Shown here: positions 10,477 to 22,400 of the stretch, one piece after another
Numbering within the stretch: the stretch's first letter is position 1
Layout: every line of letters starts with the position of its first letter
NCBI GenBank assembly: GCA_942486035.1
Contig: CALNXK010000072.1
Span: 577,001-641,000, forward strand
From: Porites lobata
Taxonomy: Eukaryota; Cnidaria; Anthozoa; Scleractinia; Poritidae
Direction of reading: 5' to 3'
DNA length: 64,000 bases
Program-made: the position numbers and the translations under genes
The notes under the pieces: generated by a model
What the model saw: the letters and a program-made list of their open reading frames with translations, nothing else
The model's database searches: none
Told to the model about the DNA's origin: nothing

Positions 10477-13400
10477 CCTCGTGGAATAATTGTAAAATAT
10501 CAATGCATTATTAAGAGAAAAAGTGTGAGAACTAATAAAATGATCATCAAAGGACAATGCTTTGATCTTTTATCAAATTCTTCTAACTAATTCATAAAAG
10601 AAATGTATGGAGATCAGTTTGGAAAATTTGTATTTTGATATTGGGGCTTAATGGGTTAAGTGAACTAGGGGTAGTTTTCAAAGAAGCTGTGGTGTGACAT
10701 TGATGGGGCATTGGTTTTTGAGTGAAGGATAAAAATGTGGTGTTATCAACTGAGTTGATAAAGTGTGACTTTAAAATAATATATGAATTAAATGATCAAT
10801 ATATCTAAACTGCAGATAAAGATATCTTTGAGTTAGTAAAGTCAATTTACCATATTAAAAAGATTCAATCTTTTTTCAGACTGAATTAATAAAGATGACC
10901 TAATCAACTAACAAATCTTTCCAAATGGATTTCACTATAAAAATTAATGTTAAAAAAGAAACGATGTTTCGACAAACCAGTGGTCATTTTCAAGTTCAGA
11001 AGTAAAAAATTTGCATGTGCTTATATACAATAATTCTCAAAGGGCTAATGAGCTACTGACTAAAAACCTCTAAAATATTTACCTGGAAACAATACAAGAA
11101 ACGCTAAAATGATAAAAACAATAAAGGATATTTTAAAGTGAAATAATTTACAGTGAAACCTCTATTAAGTGGACCCCCAATTAAGCGGACACCTTCTATT
11201 AAGCGGACACTAAGCCAGGTCCCGAAATTGACATGTTATATTTCCCTTTATAACGAACCCCTATTCAGCGATCACCTCTATTAAGCGGACATGGACACTA
11301 AAATAAGTTGTATTTGGCTAATTTCTATTGTTAAAAACCTCTATCAAGCGGACACTGGACTCAATTGACAATAGTAGTTTTGGATTACGTCCTTGAAATA
11401 CGTACTGAAGTCAGTTAATGTTTTTGCATTTACAACCAAATTAAAGTTGGTAATGAAAGGTAATGAACTTGAATTCTGGATAGCTTCTTTAACAACATGG
11501 AACTTTATCACAGTACAGACTAACCATTGAATGTTGATTGCTAACAAACATTGTACAACTTTTACAACCTCCTTTCAGCAGACACCCTCTGTTAAGTGGA
11601 CACTTGGGAAGGTCCCGAAGGTGTCCGCTTAATAGAGGTTTCACTGTAATTATAATATAAATAGCTTTGCATGGATCAAGTCACACTGTTTGTTCAGTTT
11701 TGGTTTGAGTTCATGAATAAAGAGCATTTCAAAGGTCAAGCAGTCCAGTTTGCTCTGACTTTAAGATTTTGAAATTGCTTGTAACGGTCTCCAGATCCTT
11801 TCCATGCTCATCCTTTATGTGGCTGACGAATGTTTATTGCTTGTTTTCCTCCACGCGTTTATGTAAGTGTTGACTCAGGGAGCCGACTTAGTCTGCATCA
11901 AACAGTCTGACCACACTTGAAATAATAAGCAGCGTTTTGTTGTTTCACAATAATGGAGGTTATTGGAGGTTAATGTTCCTTTGGTTTGATTTTTCCTTTG
12001 ATCTCCTGACTTGTGTAGACAGGCTGGACACCAGCATCAATCTTTTGACTGAGGTCACTGAGTTGGTGTCTTAGTGCATTCACTGATTTCTGGTCTTTGA
12101 AAGGTAAGACGATTCTGAATGGAGCATCTTGTTCATCGGATACCCATTGTTTAGAACATGCATTCTCAGTAATCTTCATGTCAATAAAGTGTCTGATGGT
12201 GTTCTCTACGACAGTGTCAGGATAATTGCAAGCGAGCAGAAACCTTTTTGAGACGTTCACATCCCTGATGGAAAAACTGCCAAGTAGAAGAGAGTTTAAA
12301 TGCCCAGTTTAACGTAATGTCTTCAGCAGAGGATGTTTGTTCTTGACATCAAGCCCAATATCGGTTGGTTCACGTAGACCTTCACGTTTAGTCGGGGACC
12401 ATTTGTAATAATCACCATTCCAAGAAAGGGAAGTTTGCTGTTGTCTTTGAGTTCCATTATGAAAGTGATTGAGGGGTGCATTTCATTCTGTCAACAAGAA
12501 TTCAGAGACAGATGAAACCTTGGCCATTTTGCTGAGGGTGTTATTGACAAAGCGGTTATAGAAAGCAGGCATCTTGTTTTAGTTTGTCAATTGTTCTTCG
12601 ATATTGCACATAAATGCATGAGAGGAGAGCCCATAGCAACCCCGTCCACTTGTTCATACAAATTTCCTACGAATTAAAAAAGCTGGTTTTTTGTAGCAAC
12701 CTCTAACAGCTCTAGAAGGTCAGTTTTTGTGATGTTAAGGTCATATTCCTTGTTAAACAAAGCATCTTTAAAAGCTTTCTCCGCTTTGATTTTGACTGTT
12801 TCATCCACTGGTACATTTGTGAAAAGACACAAAACATTATATAACACTAAATTGTCGTGTTGGTCGATTTTCATCTCATGAAGATCATCAGCAAATGAGA
12901 AGATGTCAGTAACAGTGTAGTCGTTGATTGACAAAGGTTTTAGGTTTTCATCTAGCCAGCTAACAAGTTTGTAGCTTAAGTTCTTGTTGCTGACAGACAA
13001 ATGGATTGGATAGACTGCTAGTTTCTTCTTATTGGTCCTTGGTAGCCATAAAGGTGTGTGAGCCTAGAATCCTTTTGGATCAGTGGGTCAGCAATGGGTT
13101 TTCAGTAGAATTCTTTGCACGATGGAGGAGAGTTCCTTCTCCTTTTAAGCATGGAAAGGATCTGGAGACCATCACAAGCAATTTCAAAATCTTAAAAAAG
13201 TGTCAGAGCAAACTCAATTGCTTGATCTTTGAAATGCTGTTTATTCAACGCACCTTGACGTCAGCCTCTACCGCTCAGTGAAAACCTACTCAAAAGGCTT
13301 CAGTGCCTCCAGTTTTCAGCTGCAAGCTTTATTACAGGTCGTTATGTGAACTCTGTGGATACTATACTTAAATTGGGCTTGTTGCCTATGAGGGGGCAAC

Positions 13401-16400
13401 ATGACTGGCATCTCCATGAACACTGGCCAAGAAATATGACTTTAGAAACTATTAGCTACTCTAGGACACTATGCTCTAGTGAGACAATAATATACCCAGT
13501 AATACCGCTGGAATTGAATACCTTCCGGGACTGTGAGTCCAAACTATTCAACTCCCTACCTGCTCCAGTGAAATCTTGCACAAATTTTGGGTCTTTTTCC
13601 TTCACTAGTTTAAAAGACGGAAGCAAATTGTAGTAATGTACATGTAATAGTACGTTCCAAATACAGTTTCTTTTTAAAACCACAGTTAGGTGGTGATTTA
13701 GTTTTTTTTCTACCACGCACGTTTCTGCTCCTGATTTAATAATGTATTTTTTCTTCTAGCTGAATATATACTATGTATTCTATATTTTATTAGCAGATGT
13801 AGAGCCACTTTTTTATGGAAATGCTGTTAATTTAATAAAACATTGTTATTATTAGTAGTATTATTTGTGAATTCAAACCAAAACTGAACAAACAGTGTGA
13901 CTCGATCCGTGCAAAGCTATTTATTTAATTCTTTCAATTTTCAATTTATATCTTATATAGTTTTTATTGTTTTAGCGTTTCTGTTATCATTCATGCTGTA
14001 ATTTTTCTTGCATTGTTTCTTTGTAGATATCTTAGAGTTTTTTAGTCAGTATCTCTTTAGCCCTTTCACAATAATTGTATATAAGCACATGCTAATTTGT
14101 TACTTCTAAACTTGAAAATGATTGTTGGGCAGTCAAAATGTCTTTCTTTACTATAAGTTGTAGTAGTTCAGTCACAGAAGCTTCTCCTACACTATACCAA
14201 CTGGATATGGACGGCACCTCATTAAATGCATTTTCAACAGATTTAATGGCAGCAGACAAATGAAACTATAGTTGACTCCCAACAACTTGAACATTCAAGG
14301 GAAATTGAAAAAAGTTTAAGTTGTTGGGAGATCAAAGCAAATAACTCAGGGTGTTCATTAAGAATTCTAGTAGCAGGAGATCAGAAAGGTGTAACATTAC
14401 AGCAGAATATTTTGAATGAGTCCCCATGTCTGAGTTAAAATTGTCATATGCTACCAAATGGTAGCCAGAGAATTCTGCTTAGTACATATTAAAGAATTCT
14501 TCGATCTCTGATGCCTAATGAACATGCTGTAAGGAAATGGGATGGGGGAGGAGTGCAAGTATCATGCTCACTTCGCTTCAAGGGCAGCAAGAGGTATATT
14601 TCTATTTTGAAGGAGGAATTCTAACCAACCTTGATTAATCAGTACATGGCTAAACATTGTATTTAATTTGACAAAAAAAGTAAAGATAAATAATACATGG
14701 TTGTTTTGAAATCTATTCATAGATGTATCGAACTACAGCTCACTGCTTTTTTTGACTTGTCATGTGCAAAAATTACTACAAGTTAGTGACGGTTCAAGTT
14801 TTAAGGAGTCAACTGTCGTATGTTGGTGGAATCTTACTTTGTGGATGCCTTGAAAAATTGACACCATTCCTGATTAAGGATATTCTGATATTAGCAAGAA
14901 ATATGATGAAACATTCTCATGGCTGGTACTTTTCCTCAGGCTAAAAAAAGAAAATAATTATGTGTGGATAAGAACAAATCTGATTAGTTGTTTTAGATCA
15001 GACAAAGATCAGCATCAACAAAAATACTGGCAATTTCCTGCTTGTGATCTCAACACAACAAGTACACATACAGGGACAAAGGCTTATTGGACAACTAAAA
15101 TGTTTCTCCTGATATTAAAAATATAGTATTCTGCAAATTTTCCTGTCAACAGGTGTTAGAGTTGTTGCGTGGACAAAATGCTGGTGTTGGTCGATTGTTC
15201 ATCAGAGCTGCTTCAAGTATTATCAGAGAGATGTTAGCTCAGTACCCTGAACTGGCACAGAAGTACATCCTATCTTTGATTCTAGAACCTTTAGCAAAAA
15301 CCACCAAGGAGATTGAAGGTACCAGTACATGTATATGTGTGAATTGTTATATGTACGATTGGAATGTTGTGACTGCTGTGGAGTAGTGGATGATGTCAAG
15401 CCTAAACTGAGGGGTGTGAAGGGGTCAAACCAATAAACCTTCAAATTATGTCGGGGATATGGATGTTGCAGAGCACAATATTATTTTATGCAGCTGGTCT
15501 ATAACTAGCCTCTCATGCAGATGTTTCTAGGGGTTTGTCATATGTTCCTGCCCCATGAACATTTGCTGAAATGAGCAGCCACTTCCGTTCGTAGATAAGG
15601 ACCAATCAAAGTCCATTTTCCAACTTTGGGTAAACTCGTGTTTGTTACTTAAAATATTACTCGGGACAAGCTAGCAGACTAAAAAAGGTTAAGTGCCATG
15701 ATGTCTGAAACGTTTGGTATTAGGGAGTTGAAACCGTATCAAAAAGAAGCTTTAGTCCAATTTTTGCAGAAGAAGAAATCTCCTAACTGGATGTGCCAAG
15801 TCGATTATTTATCAAGCTTTACCGTTTGTTTTCAACTCAATTTTTGAAACTGCTGGCCATGTTGTTGTTGTGGTTTTGTGGCTTGGAAATTGTATCAAAG
15901 ACCAGGTCCACAAGCAGGCAAATCTTGGAATTCTTACCGCCTCTATTACAGGGTTTGCACAGTCTTGAAAAGTCCTTGAATTTTAGGGGAAGTCCTTGAA
16001 AAGTCCTTAAATTTCTGTGCAAGTCCTTGAAAAGTCCTTAAATTTCTGTGCATGTCCTTGAAAAGTCCTTGAATTTTCTTCAACTTTGAATGTAGTAGAC
16101 TGGAAAGATTTTTTGGATGCTTTCTGGTTGTCCAAAATCATAGCTCAGAGAATTTAAAGGTTATTTTACATAAAGTGCTCTATGTTTTATGCAATAATTA
16201 ACTATCAATTTAAGACAAGTGAACTGAAAATTATAGAGAAGTTGGTGAAGCAAACAGTTTAAGCCCTTAAAGTCTTATTAGAATGGACTGGGAATGTGCA
16301 TTTTTGTACAATTTGTGAAATTATATTCCTATTCAGACTTTTTGCACTAGTCTTATGAAATGTATGATAGGTGGGTTATTTGTTCGTCGCCGTATCTTTT

Positions 16401-19400
16401 TTGTAGGGGGCAAAAATTGGCTTGGTACAGTTTGTACTCAGTGGACGAAAACATGTGCAATCCTTGTGCCCTGCAGATGAAAAGATTGCTCAATAATCAC
16501 TCTTTTGATTAGGCCTTTAATATTGATAGCACTGAATCCAAAATCAAACCCTGTCTTTCCCCAAGATAGAAGCACAAAGAAATCTTTCTGAATAACCTTC
16601 TTAAGAGCTGAATAAGAACATGGAATATGATGGATACTTTGGTGAGAAGTTATCGCAAAAATTACGTCACAGGTGAACCACAGATGTTGATTTCCCTTCC
16701 TTTAGAGCATGTGATTGGCTTTACGCTTTACAATCAGTCAATGCTGATTGGTTTCTTTAAACAAAAGCAAACGGCCAAAGAACAGGGATGCGTGATAACC
16801 CTTGAGAATGTCTGCGTGGGAGGCTAGTCTATTATTAACAGGGACAAATTCAAACAGCCTTTGCTTTAAAGTGCAATTGGTTTGAACTACTTTTTTTCTA
16901 TACTTAGGGGATGTTTCAGTTCTGTTTGTTGATGAATTTGCCGTAATGAGATGTGTTGAAGATATTCACAAGGTACTAGACAAAATCCAAAGTTTGAGTT
17001 GTGAGCTTAATCCTGTTTTTGTGGTATCCAGAACATTGTATGATATTTCCTGCATGGTATCGTTGTTTTGTCTGAACCTGTGATTTGTTTGACTGAACCT
17101 TCCTCTCCCTTGGACTTGCTTTGGAGGACCTTTTCATATATCCTGAACAGATTTTGCATCAGTATCATTTTCCTTTGAGAAGTGATGACCTCGCCCAAGA
17201 GGCATAAGGACAGAGGTTCTGCAAGTTTGGTTTGGAAAGTTTTAGCTGTCAATTAGTCTGTCCACTTAAGGTTTTCTAAAATAAAGTTCTTCATCTCTTA
17301 GGTTTTTGTTGTTGGATCACACTTCAGTGGTTTAAAGTTTCTGTCAGCAGTTGTTCATCCTGTTTTTGAGCTCTTTTGTTTCACAAGAAGAGGTGTGTCT
17401 CATCTTAGGTAAGCACAGCAAGATTTGCTTTACTTGAAATTTTTTTTTGAATTTTGTTAAATAATTCTTTGTGTAAAGGGATTTTAAAGAGACTATTAAA
17501 AATAGCTATCCATGAGGAGGGCAAGTATAGAGAAGAGATGGGAGAGAAAAGAGAAAGCCTGCCTGAAAACACTGTGAAAATGAGAAAAACCCCTTATCAG
17601 CCCAGTCAAAATGTGGTGTCAGCAAGCAATTTTGCAACTTTAAGTGACATATTTGCCATCTAATCAACACTTAGGTTTAGTAATACAGTCTAACCCCGCA
17701 TTACAGACACCTGATATAATTATGGACAGTTTGCTTTCCCCCTTGGGGAAAGAAAGCCCTTATGTTTTCTCTAAATTCAACCTGCTTATTACAAAACGGG
17801 GTTTGACAGTGTTAAAAAACAGCCACACAAATTTAGGTCTTTGCTGCCTGTTTCTGTAGTTATCCTGCCTACAGCTGTAAAACATTTTGACTGGCCTGCC
17901 TTATTACTAATAGTTATATTCTGGAAGGCAGTCCAAAATCAAAATGCTGACAAAATTACTATGTTTCCCTCTGACTAGAATTTGATTGCTATGGTTGTAA
18001 ATGTAATGTTTCTTGCCTTTTTATGTGTAGATTTATGACATTGTTAGTAGATCAACAGAATGACATTGCATTATTTTCTTTTTGTCATTGTAGAATTATT
18101 TGTTTCTCATGAATCACTTTCAATTTCTTGTGCAGCTAATTTCGACCTAACCATGAAGGTTTCAATGTCTCCAAATTGTGTGTGCCTAAAATTTTACTTT
18201 AACCATGATGGCTTTTAGAGGAGGAAATGCCCCTCTGCTATAAACTATCACTTCATTGGTGACAACATCTGTGAAGCTTTGTCAAAATGTCCCCTACATA
18301 AACAAGAAGGTAAAAAATCAGGCACTTTCCAAAGCCAGTTAGATGGACTGTTAGGAGATTTCTTGATGAGAGTGTAGAAGGATACTTTGCTACCCTCTTA
18401 AGCCCATGATTTATGAACCACATCCAGCTGAGATGAGAGATGTTCTCAACAGCAAAATGAAAAAATACATCGTTGCTGTAGCAAAAGAAATCCATTAACT
18501 TACAATTGACTACCAGGTGTTAATTCATTAGTGCTGTACTCTACTAATCAGATGCTCTGTTTGCCAAGTTACAGAGTTTGCAAATAAACAATGAGATTGG
18601 GCAGGTGTATTTTTTTTCTCCCCTTCCCCTCCCCTGCCTCGTTCTTTTGCCGTAATCAACCCCAAGGGTTGTAATTTATTTATATTAAGATGGTGCATGG
18701 CCATCACATTACAAACATAAACAAGCAATTTTCTTTGCCTCTCGATAACTGCCTGTATTGCAGGCTAAATAATTTTATTAGGAAAACAATGGACCATTTC
18801 TCAGCCTTCTCTTTTATTTCAGGTCTGCACTTCGAGAAATATTGGTCCACATGTTAAAACATGCTGAGTCATGTACAGCCCTTAGAATGTTGTATACTTT
18901 GGCTTTCAAGCAGAACCAACTACAGAACCTTATATTAACAAAATCTTCTCTTGATTTTGACCCAAATAACATGAAGAATGACAAAGAAGATATTTCTGTA
19001 AATCTTATGAGTGACCATTTTGTATTTGCTCATGGAGACAACGGTGGAGTGATAATCAAATATAAAAGTAATAATGATGATGAAAGTAGAACTGCTGATG
19101 GCATCTTAAACTCTTTACAACGTGATGAACTGAGTCACAGTGAGGTGCGAGCACTGTGCATTGTGGAACTTTTGAGTGCACTGAAGAAGGACAGTCTTGC
19201 CGGAGACTTCTTTTTATATTTGGTGCAAGAATTAACAACTCTCATAGCAAATTTCTCAGGGGACATGGAGACACAAGGTAAGATTTTTTCTCAAGTGTGC
19301 ATGGTACTGATGATTTGCAACTTGTGTTTTAGGGTTTAGAGATTCAGGGGCAGATTCATAAATGTTTGTCAACGGTGTCTAATGCAACTTACGCATGCTG

Positions 19401-22400
19401 TTGAATCCGATAATTTCCACCTTTCGAGTCCATAATTGATTAGTTTGTATTATGTAGACTTACATTGTGATGTACACAGTCAACTTTGGTGTTCTACTCG
19501 TAGAAACAAACCTTTGTTTGAAACATTTTTCGGTGATAAAATAATTTTGTGTAGATTTTGGCATGATTTGAACAAACTCCTTCACTAGTTTTGGCTGTTT
19601 CTGTAGCTATCAGAAGTATCCAGGATGTTCAGGTTTTTTTGGCAGGCTCAATCAGGGTCAATCAGGTGAATCATTGGTTGTCAAGATATTGCGATTTTTT
19701 TTTATTTTCTTTGGGTGTACTATTTGTTATGTTTTCATGTTTGTCAGTTTATTTTTCAGCACTTTAACCCATTTGCTCCTGGAGATTTTGCCGAAAAACG
19801 CGTTTTGAAGCTAGTCGAGTGGTTTTCTGGTCACTGTCGTGGTATAAAGAGCTAAAACTTACCACAACCGGTTTACAGGTCGTACACTTGGCGGCCTTCT
19901 GATCCAGATGCAAACTATCAGCTTGCGAAGTTCGGGCATGCGCAGAAAGCAAAATTTCGACGAGTTTTTGGATTTAAAAGTGACACAGCAGTCTTGACTT
20001 TTACTTTTCGCTTTCTCTCCTCCCTTCTTTTTTCGCTTTTCTTGCCTCATTTTTTTTTCTCTTGCTGGGCATTTAGTAGGCTTCATTTTGGTGGGAAGAG
20101 TTTTTAGGAAAGCTTTTAGGATCTTAGGATTAGGTGAAAGGAAAGGTAGGTGGGTAATGGAACAAGATTTTCATGGAGATTTTCAGGTCAATGTCACGTG
20201 GTTTTTTGCTTCTTTCTCCGGTGTCCTTGACTGAATTGTGCTCATTCTGGTATGGTTTGAAAGATCTGTTCACTCTGCACAAGTTAGCGAAGAAAGTTGT
20301 CCTTGACCGTTAAAACTGATGACGTCACAAAGGGTAGAAAGGACCTGGATCCGCACGGGCGGTTACGGGCGGTTCGGGGGCAAATGGGTTAAAATTATGT
20401 TATGGTTTTAGTGTTACATGTATACAGATAAAATATTTTTGTCTTTATCTTTATTTTAAATTAAATCCTTAAGATGAAAGTGTGAAATATTTTTGGTGGT
20501 AATAATGCATGTATGTATGATGGGTAGCCAAGTGCATGATGAAAAGTCATTAAAAATGCACTGTGTACTGTAGGCCAGTAACACATTCTAATCAGCCAAT
20601 GAGCTTCAAGAATTTCATACAGGTCACAAATTTTGTTTCACCCCAGTCCTAAATTGCCAGTTTGCTATAATTATGGTTCTTTTACCACGTGGCATTCATA
20701 CGAGGATCAGGCCATAATCACTTTTCAAGTAATAAGTGTTTCTGGTGATGGCATGAATATCTTATGAAGGGAGAAGAAGTTCTTTCATTAAGTTACTCTG
20801 CTGTTTTTCTTTGCACATATTGAATATATGATGTAACTTTCTCTATCCCGTCATATTTTTGTGATTGTTAGAGGGGTGGCCGCCAGGGGGGTGGCTGTAG
20901 GTGTTTCTACGTATCCTGTGTTTGAGCTCGAGTTATTTGATAAAACACCACAACCACAAATCTTTAGCTCGGAAATATTACATATAGCTTTCCATGATTC
21001 ATTTTTTAATAAATAATTGGCTTTTTGCAGGCACTCAGCAGAGTCTCTTGATCCTCCATCTTGTTGCTTTGATGTGTGAGAAACTGGGACCTTCTATTCT
21101 GAAGAACACTTCACAGATGCTGGCCTTCATACAATCCACACTGAAGCGTGCTTGCACTGTTCTTGAAGCAGATGAGAAGGGTCTGGCTACTGAATTCCTT
21201 ACAGAGACACTGACTATGTCCTTAGGGATGCTATCAGCTCTGTTGGGTGGGGCAGCTGAGGTAATCTTACATGTAGATCTTGTTGATGCATTCAGTTAGA
21301 GCTCAATGATCCTGTCACAATTTTGACCTGCACAAACCATAAATTAGGTTGGAGCTTACACTGTATTCCTTTCAAGAAAGAGTAAGTTAACTTATAAAAT
21401 CTCTAGTGCAGGTCCAGTGTATTGAACTAGATCTTCGCCAGTGATCATTGAATTTAATTTCTGCAAAACTATCTGTCACTAACTACACGTAGATACTAGT
21501 GTGTTGCCTCATGTTGCCTCATCTATCTTGGAATTGGAATTTTTTGCTACTGATTTAAGAATCCAAACTGTGAGACCATGAAGTGTGCTTACCGAAATTA
21601 AAAATAAAATAAAGAGACTTTGGTATGATGTGATAATCTAAGGTTATCTAAGGTTTGACCTTGAAGACAAAAAAAATAGTACATTTACTAATTAATTTAT
21701 TTATATGTTATAATGCACAAAGGTTTGCGATCACTGTGAATGTGCATAAAAATAAAAATAACAAATAACAAATAGACAGTAAAATGAAATTATGTATAAA
21801 ATCAACAGGAGAAAGTGTAATGTTATTGAAAGAAAATTAAATTCGAGCTCTGGAAGTAAATGTAAATACGGCTTTCTCGATGATTAATTTCAGATCAAAA
21901 GAGATGACAGGCCTCTTTTTGAGGATCTTCTGCCATTATTGGAGAAACTTTGTGAAGAACATCCAACGGTAGAGGTACAAGACATGGCCAGTGATCTACG
22001 GATTACCATAGCAACACATGGTGCTGTGTGGAGCCACAGAATCAATGATGCTGCGAAAACTCTGGGAAAACCAAAAGATACAGTTAAGAGGGAAAGTGCA
22101 GCATTTGAAGGTATTGTATCATTTATTAGCATTCTGAACTACACGTAACCATCTTCAATATCTAAAATCGTATCTCAATTGTGGAATTTGTATTTTCAGC
22201 AGAAAAACAATCTCATGAAAGCGTCAGTTCAGAATTCGATGAAGCCTTCGCCCAGTTGTGTGATGCTCTGGTTCCTGTCCGAGGTCACGCCATGATAAAA
22301 CTGGCCTCACTTTTGCGCCGCAGGGACCCCAAAGCCATGGAAAGTGCCGATACACTGCTGAAGATTTTTCTAGAACAGTTATCGCACGATGACTCTTATA

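Larger units (their letters stand above)
10960..14142 (-). mobile_element. Penelope-like retroelement, degenerate, with an inverted partial second copy
   Basis: Minus-strand coding fragments lie at 12674-13000 (LFTNVPVDETV block), about 12625-12660 (QVDGVAMGSPL, a Penelope reverse-transcriptase block), 11970-12260 (C-terminal RT/connection region) and about 11660-11840 (HIKDEH...KLDCLTFEMLF...HELKP, the end of the GIY-YIG endonuclease region). Several frameshifts show it is dead. The 3' end sequence at 10960-11830 is repeated in inverted orientation at 13120-14142, giving a tail-outward inverted arrangement known for Penelope elements. A MITE interrupts the left arm and a LINE fragment interrupts the right arm. 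It lies inside TANGO6 intron 2, antisense to the gene. Confidence 0.8.
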
